A stretch of 64,000 bases of DNA from Sphingomonas sp. (GTDB taxonomy: Bacteria > Pseudomonadota > Alphaproteobacteria > Sphingomonadales > Sphingomonadaceae), in assembly GCF_019746015.1 (NCBI RefSeq), contig NZ_JAIESM010000032.1, forward strand, positions 62,001 through 126,000, given 5' to 3'. Positions 53,057 to 61,753 of the stretch are shown one piece after another (within the stretch, counting starts at the first letter, position 1; each line of letters begins with the position of its first letter). The translations under genes and the position numbers were made by a program. Under the pieces are notes generated by a model. It saw only the letters and a program-made list of their open reading frames with translations, had not been told where the DNA came from and searched no databases.

Positions 53057-54106
53057 ATGACCGCCACTGCCGACAACCCGATGGGCCTGAACGGCTTTGC
53101 CTTTGTCGAGTTCACCCATCCCCAGCCGGAGGCGATGGCGGACCTGTTCGTGAAGCTGGGCTTTGCCCATGTCGGCACCCACCGCGAAAAGAATGTGCGC
53201 CGCTATGCGCAAGGCGCGATCACCTATCTGCTCAACATGGAAGGCACCGGCCCCACCGCGCTGTTCCGCGATGCGCATGGGCCCTCGGCCAGCGCGATGG
53301 CGTTCTTCGTGAAGGATGCGGGCACCGCGTTCCAGCTGGCGGTGGCGCGCGGCGCGACGGCGGTGGCGGGCGAATATGGCCTGCCCGCGATCGAGGGGAT
53401 TGGCGGCGCCACGCTCTATCTGGTGCAGGAGGATGGCGGGTTTCTCGACAGCGCCTTTGCCCCCACCGGCGCTGCGGCCGATGACCGCTCGGTCGGGCTG
53501 CACACGCTCGACCACCTGACCCACAATCTGATGCGCGGGCGGATGAACCACTGGGCGGATTATTATGAGCGGCTCTTCAACTTCCGCGAAATCCGCTATT
53601 TCGACATCGAGGGCAAGGCGACCGCGCTGCTCTCCAAGGCGATGACCGCGCCCGATGACAAGATCCGCATTCCCTTGAACGAAAGCCAGGACGAGCATTC
53701 GCAGATCGAGGAATTCATCCGCGATTATAAGGGCGAAGGCATCCAGCATCTGGCAATGGCGACCGACGACATTTTCGGCACCGTCGACCGGCTGCGCGCC
53801 AATGGCATCCGCTTTCAGGACACGATCGACACCTATTTCGACCTGATCGACCAGCGCCTGCCCGGCCATGGCCATGACGTGGAGGCGATGCGCGCGCGCA
53901 AAATCCTGATCGACGGCGCGCCGGAAACGGGCGGCGGCCTGCTGCTGCAGATCTTCACCGAGAATATGGTCGGGCCGATCTTCTTCGAGATCATCCAGCG
54001 CAAGGGCAATGACGGCTTTGGCGAGGGCAATTTCAAGGCGCTGTTCGAGAGCATCGAACTCGACCAGATCCGGCGCGGGGTGATTCCGGCGCCGGCGGGA
54101 GCGTAA
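53057..54106 (+). CDS. hppD: 4-hydroxyphenylpyruvate dioxygenase
   Basis: A 349-residue iron(II) dioxygenase converting 4-hydroxyphenylpyruvate to homogentisate in tyrosine breakdown. The metal-ligand His residues are in LHTLDHLTHNLM and GIQHLAMATDDIF, and the Glu in LLQIFTENMVGPIFFEIIQRKG; this is the standard vicinal-oxygen-chelate arrangement. GGAGTCC lies 10 bases before the ATG. The next gene makes homogentisate dioxygenase. Confidence 0.96.
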   Translation: MTATADNPMGLNGFAFVEFTHPQPEAMADLFVKLGFAHVGTHREKNVRRYAQGAITYLLNMEGTGPTALFRDAHGPSASAMAFFVKDAGTAFQLAVARGATAVAGEYGLPAIEGIGGATLYLVQEDGGFLDSAFAPTGAAADDRSVGLHTLDHLTHNLMRGRMNHWADYYERLFNFREIRYFDIEGKATALLSKAMTAPDDKIRIPLNESQDEHSQIEEFIRDYKGEGIQHLAMATDDIFGTVDRLRANGIRFQDTIDTYFDLIDQRLPGHGHDVEAMRARKILIDGAPETGGGLLLQIFTENMVGPIFFEIIQRKGNDGFGEGNFKALFESIELDQIRRGVIPAPAGA

Positions 54107-54143
54107 AAGAGCGGCGGCGTAGGGAGTTCGCTAACTCTTGGTC

Positions 54144-54223
54144 CGTCACCCCGGCCTTGAGCCGGGGTCCCGCTTCTACCTCCGCCAGAAGGCAGCGGGA
54201 CCCCGGCTCAAGGCCGGGGTGAC
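54144..54223. repeat. Facing pair of CGTCACCCCGGCCTTGAGCC repeats
   Basis: Copy three (54144-54175), CGTCACCCCGGCCTTGAGCC then GGGGTCCCGCTTC, faces copy four (54194-54223), its inverted form, only about 18 bp apart. The pair lies between hppD and hmgA. It differs from the first pair by the central A in place of T. The close spacing makes a long hairpin in RNA likely. Confidence 0.85.
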
Positions 54224-54270
54224 GGTGAACAGGGTCGGCATGACGGGAAGATCGTTGAAAGGGTAATGCC

Positions 54271-55557
54271 TTGACCAGCTACATGACCGGCTTTGGCGGC
54301 TATTTCGAAACCGAGGCCGTCCCCGGCGCGCTCCCCGTCGGGCGGAATTCGCCGCAGCGGCCCGCTTTCGGCCTTTATGCCGAGCAGCTTTCGGGCAGCG
54401 CTTTCACCGCGCCGCGCCATGAAAATCGCCGCTCCTGGCTCTACCGGCTGCGGCCCTCGGCGGCACATCCCGCTTTCACCCGCTATGAAGGCGCGCCGCG
54501 CTTCGCCACCGCTGCCGCGCCGGGGCCGCACGCACCCAACCGGCTGCGCTGGGGGCCGCTCGATATCGAGCGCGACACCGACTGGCTCGACAGCCTGACG
54601 ACGATGCTCGCGGCCGGAGAGGGCGCCGCGGCGCAATCGGGCGTTTCGCTGCACCTCTATCGCTGCGGGCGCGACATGGCCGAGCGCGCCTTCGTCTCCG
54701 CCGATAGCGAGCTGCTGATCCTGCCCGAGCAGGGCCGACTGCTGCTGCTGACCGAACTGGGCCGGATCGAGATTGCCCCCGGCCATGTCGCGCTCATCCC
54801 GCGCGGCGTGCGCTTCCGCGTCACCCTGCCTGATGGCATCGCGCGCGGCTATGTCGCGGAAAATTTCGGCCAGCCCTTCCGCCTGCCTGAACTCGGCCCC
54901 ATCGGCGCCAACGGCCTCGCCAATCCGCGCGATTTCGAGGTGCCGACCGCCTGGTTCGAGGATGTCGAGGGGCCGTTCGAGCTGGTGCAGAAATATCAGG
55001 GCGCGCTGTGGCGCACCGATCTGGGCCGCTCGCCGCTCGACGTCGTCGCCTGGCACGGCAATCTGGCGCCGTGCCGCTATGATCTGGCGCGCTTCAACAC
55101 CATCGGCACGGTCAGCTTCGATCACCCCGATCCGTCGATCTTCACCGTGCTCACCTCGCCCAGCGATTTAGCGGGCACGGCGAACGCCGATTTCGTCATC
55201 TTCCCGCCGCGCTGGATGGTGGCGGAGGACACGTTCCGCCCGCCCTGGTTCCACCGCAACGTGATGTCGGAGGCGATGGGGCTGATCCACGGGGCCTATG
55301 ACGCGAAACAGGGCGGCTTCGTGCCCGGCGCGCTCTCGCTCCACAACCAGATGGCCGGGCACGGGCCGGACGTCGCCAGCTGGCAGGGCGCAAGCGCGGC
55401 CGAGCTGAAGCCGCACAAGATCGAGAACACGATGGCCTTCATGATCGAAAGCCGCTGGATATTCCGCCCGACCGCCTTCGCGCTCGACTGCGGCCGGCTG
55501 GACGAGGATTATGACGCGGTGTGGCAGGGTTTCCCCAAGGCGAGCCTGCCCGGATAA
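54271..55557 (+). CDS. hmgA: Homogentisate 1,2-dioxygenase
   Basis: A 428-residue iron dioxygenase opening the homogentisate ring to maleylacetoacetate. Family sequences: [43 protein letters not shown] near the start, [71 protein letters not shown] with Fe ligands, and MAGHGPD. TTG 54271 is my preferred start: GAAAGGG lies 7 bases before it; ATG 54283 is four codons later. Fumarylacetoacetase and maleylacetoacetate isomerase are not in the window. Confidence 0.95.
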   Translation: MTSYMTGFGGYFETEAVPGALPVGRNSPQRPAFGLYAEQLSGSAFTAPRHENRRSWLYRLRPSAAHPAFTRYEGAPRFATAAAPGPHAPNRLRWGPLDIERDTDWLDSLTTMLAAGEGAAAQSGVSLHLYRCGRDMAERAFVSADSELLILPEQGRLLLLTELGRIEIAPGHVALIPRGVRFRVTLPDGIARGYVAENFGQPFRLPELGPIGANGLANPRDFEVPTAWFEDVEGPFELVQKYQGALWRTDLGRSPLDVVAWHGNLAPCRYDLARFNTIGTVSFDHPDPSIFTVLTSPSDLAGTANADFVIFPPRWMVAEDTFRPPWFHRNVMSEAMGLIHGAYDAKQGGFVPGALSLHNQMAGHGPDVASWQGASAAELKPHKIENTMAFMIESRWIFRPTAFALDCGRLDEDYDAVWQGFPKASLPG

Positions 55558-55652
55558 TTTTTTCGTGCCCCCAGTGTCGATTCAGCGCCTGCTCGCGCGT
55601 CTTCCCGGTACGATCGCACTTGGCGCGGTCGCACATGGGCAAGGAGCGAGCG

Positions 55653-56003
55653 ATGAAATACATGCTGATGATCTTCGAGAACGAAGCCGTTTATGACGAC
55701 GGCACCGGCGCGGCGATGAACGCGATTATCGAAAAGCACATGGCGTTCAGCGCGGGGCTGGGCGACACGCTGCTGAACGGCGCCGGGCTTCAGCCGGTCG
55801 CCACTGCCACCACGGTGCGCACGCAGAACGGGCAGCAGATGCTGCACGACGGGCCCTTTGCCGAAACCAAGGAGCAGTTCGGCGGATTCTATCTGGTGGA
55901 GGCGGCCGATCTGGACGCGGCCATCGCCATTGCGCGCCGCATCCCGCTGGCCGCCAATGGCTCGGTCGAGGTGCGGCCGGTGATGGCCCCGCCGGGCATG
56001 TGA
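55653..56003 (+). CDS. YCII-related DGPF-domain protein
   Basis: A 116-residue ferredoxin-like-fold protein of the YCII family. HDGPFAETKEQFGGFYLVEA contains the DGPF signature. AAGGAGCG lies 9 bases before ATG 55653. Its stop overlaps the GTG start of the ECF sigma gene (GTGA). Genes of this DGPF type are the standard companions of ECF42 sigma factors and are thought to be its regulon, perhaps its signal sensor, though the mechanism is not settled. Confidence 0.92.
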   Translation: MKYMLMIFENEAVYDDGTGAAMNAIIEKHMAFSAGLGDTLLNGAGLQPVATATTVRTQNGQQMLHDGPFAETKEQFGGFYLVEAADLDAAIAIARRIPLAANGSVEVRPVMAPPGM

Positions 56004-57214
56004 GCGAACCGCTCGACGCGGTGTTCCGGGCGGCGGGCGGGCGCATCATGGCCGCGCTCGCCGCCCGCTTCCGCAATCTGGACCTGGCCGAGGACGCCTT
56101 TGCGGAGGCCTGCGCGCGTGCCGCCTCCGCCTGGGCCGGTGCACAGCCGCGTGACCCGGCGGCGTGGCTCTACCGTGTTGCAGAGCGCGTGGCGCTCGAC
56201 CGGCTGCGCCACGCCGGGGTGCGCGCGGCGGCCGCCCTGCCCGCGCCCGCGCCCGAGCCGACACCGGAGGCGCTGATGGCAGAGGCAAGCCCCATCCCCG
56301 ACGAACGGCTCGCGCTGATCTTCACCTGCTGCCACCCGGCGATCCATGCCGAGGCGCGCGCGGCGCTGACGCTGCGGCTGGTGTGCGGATTGAGCGCGGA
56401 GGAGATCGCCCGCGCCTTTCTGACGCCGGTATCGACCCTGATGCAGCGGCTGGTGCGCGCCAAGCGCAAGATCGCGCGCGCCGGCATCGGCTATGCCGTG
56501 CCCGGCCCGGATGCCTGGCCCGAACGGCTGGAATCAGTGCTGAGCACGATCGAAGTGGCCTATGCCCATGCTCATGCCGATGGCGCCGGCAGCGGGCGGC
56601 ATGCGGGCTATGCCGCGGAAATGCTGTCGATCACGGCAACGCTCGCGCAGATGCTGCCCGACGAGGCCGATGTGCACGCGCTGGCCGCAACGGTGCGCTT
56701 TGCCGAGGCGCGGCGGCCGGCGCGGGTCAGCGACGATGGCGTCATGGTGCCGCTGTCCGAGCAGGACCCGGCGCGCTGGGACGGCGCGCTGATCGCCGAC
56801 GGGCGGCAGCATTTCGCGGCGGCCGCCCGCCTCGCCCCCCGGCGCCCACGCGTCTTCGCCGCGCTGATCCACGCCGAATGGTGCACGCGCGCTTCGCTGG
56901 CCGAGCCGCCGCCATGGCGCAACATCCTGACAATTTACGACGCACTGCTCACCGTGCGCGACGACGCGATCACCCGGCTCAACCGCGCCGTCGCGCTGGC
57001 CGAGGTGGCGGGCTGCGAAGCGGCGCTGGGGGAAGTCGACGCGCTCGACACGCCCGGCCTCGCGCACTTCCTGCCCTATCACGCGACGCGGGCCGGGCTG
57101 CTTCACCGGCTGGGGCTGAAGGACGCGGCGCGCGCCGCCTATGACGCCGCCCTTGCGCTGTGCCCTGGCGACGCCGAGCGCCGCTGGCTGGAGCGGCGCC
57201 GGGCGGAGCTGTAA
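56000..57214 (+). CDS. ECF42-type RNA polymerase sigma factor
   Basis: A 404-residue extracytoplasmic-function sigma factor. Sigma region 2 is at about residues 10-65 (RNLDLAEDAFAEACARAASAW, YRVAERVALDRLRHA), sigma region 4 at about 120-165 (TLRLVCGLSAEEIARAFLTPVSTLMQRLVRAKRKI), and a long C-terminal extension (about 190-400) has TPR-like helices including TRLNRAVALAEVAG and AALALCPGDAERRWLERR. This domain layout is the ECF42 subgroup. Start GTG 56000 overlaps the DGPF gene. No anti-sigma gene is present, as usual for this group. Confidence 0.92.
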   Translation: MSEPLDAVFRAAGGRIMAALAARFRNLDLAEDAFAEACARAASAWAGAQPRDPAAWLYRVAERVALDRLRHAGVRAAAALPAPAPEPTPEALMAEASPIPDERLALIFTCCHPAIHAEARAALTLRLVCGLSAEEIARAFLTPVSTLMQRLVRAKRKIARAGIGYAVPGPDAWPERLESVLSTIEVAYAHAHADGAGSGRHAGYAAEMLSITATLAQMLPDEADVHALAATVRFAEARRPARVSDDGVMVPLSEQDPARWDGALIADGRQHFAAAARLAPRRPRVFAALIHAEWCTRASLAEPPPWRNILTIYDALLTVRDDAITRLNRAVALAEVAGCEAALGEVDALDTPGLAHFLPYHATRAGLLHRLGLKDAARAAYDAALALCPGDAERRWLERRRAEL

Positions 57215-57217
57215 GCG

Positions 57218-58636
57218 CTATTTCATCTGCCGCTTGACGCTCGCCATCGTTGCCTTGCCATAGGGCGGCTTCAGCCCGGCGAGCTTGGCCACGTCGAGCT
57301 TGGGCTGGCGATAGATTGCCTTGGCATGGCTGAACGTCTTGAACCCGTCATGCCCGTGATAGGCGCCCATGCCCGACGGGCCGATGCCGCCAAAGGGCAG
57401 GTTTTCCATCGAGACGTGGAAGATCACGTCGTTGACCGTGACACCGCCCGAAATGGTGCGGTCGAGCACGCGGCGCTGCTCGGCGGCGTCTTGCCCGAAA
57501 TAATACAGACCCAGCGGCCGGTCGCGCCGGTTCACCTCGGCAATCGCCGAGTCGATGTCGCCCGAATAGCGGCGGATGGGCAGGATGGGGCCGAAAATCT
57601 CCTCCTGCATGATCGTCATGTCATCGGTCACGTCGGTGACGATGTGGAGCGGCATCTTGCGCGAATTGGCGGCGGCGAAATCCTCGTTCGCCGGGTTCAC
57701 CGTTTCCACCGTCGCCCCCTTGGCGCGGGCATCCTCCAGCCAGCCGGACAGCCGCTCGAAATGGCGGTCGTTGACGATGGCGGTGTAATCGGGGTTGGCG
57801 AGCAGGCTGGGATACATGGCGCTGGTCGCGGACTTCAGCCCCGCCACCACCTGCGCCTCGGCCGCTTCGGGCACAATCATGTAATCGGGCGCAAGGCAGA
57901 TCTGCCCCGCGTTCAGCATCTTGCCGGTCGCCACCCGCGCCGTGGCCTGGGCAATGTCGGCCGACTTGCCGAGGATGACGGGCGACTTGCCGCCCAGTTC
58001 GAGCGTGACGGGGGTAAGATTGTCGGCCGCGGCGTGGAGGATGTGCTTGCCCACCCCGGTCGCGCCGGTGAAGATCAGATGGTCAAAGGCAAGCCCGGCA
58101 AACGCCTTGCCCACTTCCGGCCCGCCGGAAAAGAACGCCAGCTCCTCGACCGCGAAATAGCGCGGGCAGACCTCCTCGAACAGCGCGGCGGTCAGCGGGG
58201 TGAACTCGCTCGTCTTCACCATCGCGCGGTTGCCGGCGGCGAAGATGCCGGCGAGCGGCGCCATCACCAGCTGCACCGGGAAATTCCACGGCGCGATCAC
58301 GCCGACCACGCCCTTGGGCTGATATTCGACACCCGCCCGTGCGCCGAGCAGGCCGAGCGGAAACTGGACGGCGCGCTTTTCCGGCCGCGCCCAGCGATCG
58401 AGCGATTTCAGCGCATGGCTGATCGGCGCGATCGATGCGGCAATGTCGGTCAGCATTGATTGCTCGCGGCTGCGATGGCCGAAATCCTCGCTCAGCGCGT
58501 CGCAGAAGCGGTCGGCATGGTCGCGGATCATCGCGGCGGCACGCTTCAGCCGGTCGCGGCGAACGTCCATGCCCACCGGCAGCTCGGCCATGAAGGCGGC
58601 GCGCTGCGCGGCCAGAACTTCGTGCATCGTCGGCAT
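57218..58636 (-). CDS. calB: Coniferyl aldehyde dehydrogenase
   Basis: A 472-residue NAD(P)-dependent aldehyde dehydrogenase. Motifs: VGVIAPWNFPVQLVMAPLAGIFAAGN, the catalytic Glu region LELGGKSPVILGKSADI, the catalytic Cys in NAGQICLAPDYM, and C-terminal SGMGAYHGHDGFKTFSHAKA. It resembles the CalB group acting on coniferaldehyde and related phenylpropenals. ATG 58636 follows AAAAGGGGAAGC on the minus strand; the longer open frame upstream is not family-like. It is last in a group with prepilin peptidase and an exported protein; the functional link is unclear. Confidence 0.88.
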   Translation of the reverse strand: MPTMHEVLAAQRAAFMAELPVGMDVRRDRLKRAAAMIRDHADRFCDALSEDFGHRSREQSMLTDIAASIAPISHALKSLDRWARPEKRAVQFPLGLLGARAGVEYQPKGVVGVIAPWNFPVQLVMAPLAGIFAAGNRAMVKTSEFTPLTAALFEEVCPRYFAVEELAFFSGGPEVGKAFAGLAFDHLIFTGATGVGKHILHAAADNLTPVTLELGGKSPVILGKSADIAQATARVATGKMLNAGQICLAPDYMIVPEAAEAQVVAGLKSATSAMYPSLLANPDYTAIVNDRHFERLSGWLEDARAKGATVETVNPANEDFAAANSRKMPLHIVTDVTDDMTIMQEEIFGPILPIRRYSGDIDSAIAEVNRRDRPLGLYYFGQDAAEQRRVLDRTISGGVTVNDVIFHVSMENLPFGGIGPSGMGAYHGHDGFKTFSHAKAIYRQPKLDVAKLAGLKPPYGKATMASVKRQMK

Positions 58637-58655
58637 GGTGCTTCCCCTTTTTTGC

Positions 58656-59120
58656 CTATTGCGCGCAGCCGATGATGCCGACCACGGGCACCACCACGCC
58701 ATCGCTGCCTTCCTTTTCGAACCGCATCGTGCCGGCGGGAATGATCGCGCCCTGGGTCAGGTCGCCGCGCTCGACAATTTCGATGTCCACCGCCACGCGG
58801 TAATCGCCGGCGGCATAGTCGCCATGCGTCGTGAAGCCGTAATTGCCGCCGCCCGATTGCTCGGTGCGCACCAGATCGACGATCATGCCCCCCGGCGCCA
58901 GGCGCGCGCGCGGCGGCTCGGTCGTCAGCATCGCCGCCAGGCTGCGCGTGGTGGTGTTGGTCCACAGGAAGGCCGCGCAGCCGGTGGCGGGCATTTCCTG
59001 GGGCGGGATGGCGCCGATCGGCAGGCCGTCGATCGAGCGCGGCAGCGGCCGGGGTGCGGCCTGTGGCGGCTTTTCCGCCGCCGTCAGCACCAGCGTCAAC
59101 AGAGCCAGAACGCGCCTCAT
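58656..59120 (-). CDS. Exported protein of unknown function
   Basis: A 154-residue protein with a short signal-like N-terminus (MRRVLALLTLVLTAA, cleavage near residue 15 or in AAPRP). The mature part is rich in short strands, with GCAAFLWTNTTTRSLAAML and ends VVPVVGIIGCAQ, giving two Cys that could pair in the periplasm. I do not recognise a family. The start overlaps the prepilin peptidase stop (ATGA), so they are co-translated, hinting at a pilus or secretion role. Confidence 0.7.
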   Translation of the reverse strand: MRRVLALLTLVLTAAEKPPQAAPRPLPRSIDGLPIGAIPPQEMPATGCAAFLWTNTTTRSLAAMLTTEPPRARLAPGGMIVDLVRTEQSGGGNYGFTTHGDYAAGDYRVAVDIEIVERGDLTQGAIIPAGTMRFEKEGSDGVVVPVVGIIGCAQ

Positions 59121-59920
59121 GCCGCGCTGCTTAGCATGATGATTTCGGCCGGGTAAGCCGCGATTGCGAGCAATGCGCCCAGCGGCAGCGCGTCACCCCG
59201 GTCCACCGCCCGCCCGCCCGCCCAGCGCAGCAGCACCACGCCCAGCCCGACTAGCGCGGCGACCAGCACCACCGCCGGCAACAGCCGCCAGCCCAGCCAC
59301 AGGCCAATCGCGCCCAGCAGCTTGGGGTCGCCGCCGCCCAGCCCCTCACGCCCCCGCAGCATCCGGTAACCGGCACCGATCGCCCAGAGCGCGCCAAAGC
59401 CCGCCGCGCCGCCGATCAGCCGGTCCGCCAGTGCCGGGCCGATGCCCAGCGCCCAGCTCGCCACGCCGGCCAGCGCAAGCGTCGCCGTCAGCACGTCGGG
59501 CAGCCAGAATTCGGTGATGTCGAGCGCCGCCAGCGCCAGCAGCAGCCAGCCGAACAGCGCGGCCACCGGCGCCGCCATGCCGGGCAGCGTCGCCCCGGCC
59601 AGCGCGCCGATCAGCCCGGCCGCCAGCTCGATGCGCCCGTGCAGCGGGTTGATCGCCCCGCCGCACGCCCGGCAGCGCCCGCGCTGCACCAGCGCGGAGA
59701 GCAGCGGCACCAGCTCCCCCACCCCCAGCGCTCTCCCGCAGCCGTCACAAACCGAGCGCCCCGCCATCACCGAGCGCCCGTGCGGCCAGCGGATCACCAA
59801 AGTGGCAATGAAGCTGCCCAGAATCAGCCCCAGCAGCGCGAGCAGCGCCGCCGATTGCGGCCCCGCCACCGGCAGTGCGCCATCAATCGCCGTGGCCAGG
59901 GGAAGCGCGGAAAATGCCAT
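59117..59920 (-). CDS. pilD: Type 4 prepilin peptidase/N-methyltransferase (A24 family)
   Basis: A 267-residue membrane aspartyl protease. Near the N-terminus the methyltransferase zinc motif appears as CDGCGRALGVGELVPLLSALVQRGRCRACG. The two catalytic Asp motifs are LDITEFWLPD and GLGGGDPKLLGAIGLWLGWR (GxGD). Six or more hydrophobic helices surround them. It would cleave and methylate prepilins or pseudopilins of a pilus or type II secretion system. No pilin genes are near. Length is typical. Confidence 0.92.
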   Translation of the reverse strand: MAFSALPLATAIDGALPVAGPQSAALLALLGLILGSFIATLVIRWPHGRSVMAGRSVCDGCGRALGVGELVPLLSALVQRGRCRACGGAINPLHGRIELAAGLIGALAGATLPGMAAPVAALFGWLLLALAALDITEFWLPDVLTATLALAGVASWALGIGPALADRLIGGAAGFGALWAIGAGYRMLRGREGLGGGDPKLLGAIGLWLGWRLLPAVVLVAALVGLGVVLLRWAGGRAVDRGDALPLGALLAIAAYPAEIIMLSSAA

Positions 59921-60036
59921 AGCGCCCAGCGGTGGCGCGCGTATCGGCTGCCGTCAACTGGCGCCGCCGGGGCTTTGCTTCGCCGGACGGGCCGCGTAGA
60001 GACGGCGCATCACCCCATTCATCCGGAGCCAGTTCC

Positions 60037-61224
60037 ATGACCGCCGACCCGATTGTGATCGTCAGCTATGCCCGCACGCCGATGGGCAGCTTTCAGGGCG
60101 CGCTGAGCGGCGCCGCCGCGACCGAGCTGGGCGCCGCTGCCGTCGGCGCCGCGGTCGAGCGCGCCGGGCTGTCGGGCAAGGCGGTGGAGCGCATCTATAT
60201 GGGCTGCGTGCTGCCGGCCGGGCTCGGCCAGGCGCCGGCGCGCCAGGCCGCGCTCAAGGCCGGCCTGCCGCAGCATGTCGAGGCGACGACCGTCAACAAG
60301 ATGTGCGGCTCCGGCATGCAGGCCGCGATCATGGCGCATGATGCGCTGGTCGCGGGCTCGGCCGACATCGTGGTGGCGGGCGGCATGGAGAGCATGACCG
60401 GCGCCCCCTATCTTTCCACCCGCCACCGTGGCGGCGCGCGCATCGGGCATGACCGGCTGATCGACCATATGTATCTGGACGGGCTGGAAGATGCCTATGA
60501 ACCCGGCAAGCTGATGGGCAGCTTTGCCGAGGAAACGGCGGCCGATTACCAGTTCACCCGCGCCGAGCAGGACGATTTCGCCATCGCCTCGCTCACCCGC
60601 GCGCAGGCGGCACAGGCGGCCGGCAAGTTCGTGCGCGAAATCGTGCCGGTCGAAGTTGCCGGGCGCAAGGGATCGGTCACCGTCGATCAGGACGAGCAGC
60701 CGCAAAAGGGCGACGCCGCCAAAATCCCGACGCTCAAGCCCGCCTTTGCCAAGGATGGCACCATCACCGCCGCCAATGCCTCCTCGATTTCGGACGGCGC
60801 CGCCGCGCTGGTGATGATGCGCGCGTCGACAGCGGCGGAACTGGGGCTGACGCCCGTTGCGCGGATCGTGGCGCACGCCGCCCATGCGCATGCCCCCGCA
60901 CAGTTCACCACCGCGCCCGTGCCGGCGATGAAGAAGGCGCTGGCCAAGGCCGGGTGGGACATCGCCGATGTCGACCTGTTCGAAGTGAATGAGGCGTTCG
61001 CGGTGGTGCCGATGGTGGCGATGCGCGAGCTGGGCATCCCGCACGACCGGCTCAACATCCACGGCGGCGCCTGCGCGCTCGGCCACCCGATCGGTGCGTC
61101 GGGCGCGCGGATCATGGCGACGCTCATCTCGGCGCTGCAGACCACGGGCGGCCGGCGCGGCCTTGCCAGCCTGTGCATCGGCGGCGGCGAGGCAACGGCG
61201 GTGGCGCTGGAACTTGTGGACTAG
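60037..61224 (+). CDS. Acetyl-CoA C-acetyltransferase (thiolase)
   Basis: A 395-residue thiolase II. The nucleophile Cys lies in NKMCGSGMQAAIM, the His in GGACALGHPIGASGAR, and the second Cys in SLCIGGGEATAVAL. The start is ATG 60037 (MTADPIVIVSYARTPMGSF), where the family N-terminus begins; the open frame extends upstream without homology. It condenses two acetyl-CoA to acetoacetyl-CoA or the reverse, in butanoate or PHB metabolism. No phaB or phaC is adjacent. Confidence 0.94.
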   Translation: MTADPIVIVSYARTPMGSFQGALSGAAATELGAAAVGAAVERAGLSGKAVERIYMGCVLPAGLGQAPARQAALKAGLPQHVEATTVNKMCGSGMQAAIMAHDALVAGSADIVVAGGMESMTGAPYLSTRHRGGARIGHDRLIDHMYLDGLEDAYEPGKLMGSFAEETAADYQFTRAEQDDFAIASLTRAQAAQAAGKFVREIVPVEVAGRKGSVTVDQDEQPQKGDAAKIPTLKPAFAKDGTITAANASSISDGAAALVMMRASTAAELGLTPVARIVAHAAHAHAPAQFTTAPVPAMKKALAKAGWDIADVDLFEVNEAFAVVPMVAMRELGIPHDRLNIHGGACALGHPIGASGARIMATLISALQTTGGRRGLASLCIGGGEATAVALELVD

Positions 61225-61275
61225 GCGCCGGCCGCTGCGTTCGATAGGCTGGGTGCTCCATCACGGGGGCAGTCT

Positions 61276-61749
61276 ATGCGCGCAACATGGAGCAAGGCAT
61301 TTCTGGCGATCCCGCTGATGCTGGCGGCGGTGCCGGCGCAGGCGCAGATGGTGACGTCCGCCAATCCTGAATCGATCGCGGCGGCGCTGCGCGACCGGGG
61401 ATTCAAGGCCAAGCTGACCACCGATAAAGAGGGCGATCCGCTGATCGAAAGCGCGGCGAGCGGCTACAGCTTTGCCGTGCTGTTCTTGGGCTGCGAGAAC
61501 CACAAAGCGTGCAGCAGCGTGCAATTCTATGCCGGCTTCACCCGCAAGGGGCTGCCGCAGGAAAAGATCAACGAGTGGAACCGCACCAAGCGCTTCGGCC
61601 GCGCCTATATCGACCGCGCTGGCGATCCGGTGGTAGAGATGGACATCAATCTGGAACCCGGCGGCATGCCGGCATCGCTGTTCGCCGACACTATCGACAT
61701 CTGGGAAGCGCTGATCGACGCCTTTGCCAAGGTCGCCTTCGCCAAATAG
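61276..61749 (+). CDS. YbjN-domain exported protein
   Basis: A 157-residue protein with a signal peptide (residues 1-23, cleaving after AQA) and a YbjN-like domain: NPESIAAALRDRGFKAKLTTD, SYSFAVLFLGCENHK (two Cys nearby, CENHKAC), INEWNRTKRFGRAYIDRAGDPVVEMDINLE. YbjN is linked to motility and stress in enterobacteria, but an exported form like this is of unknown role. Ends 4 bp from the SuhB-like gene, convergently. Confidence 0.85.
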   Translation: MRATWSKAFLAIPLMLAAVPAQAQMVTSANPESIAAALRDRGFKAKLTTDKEGDPLIESAASGYSFAVLFLGCENHKACSSVQFYAGFTRKGLPQEKINEWNRTKRFGRAYIDRAGDPVVEMDINLEPGGMPASLFADTIDIWEALIDAFAKVAFAK

Positions 61750-61753
61750 GCGA

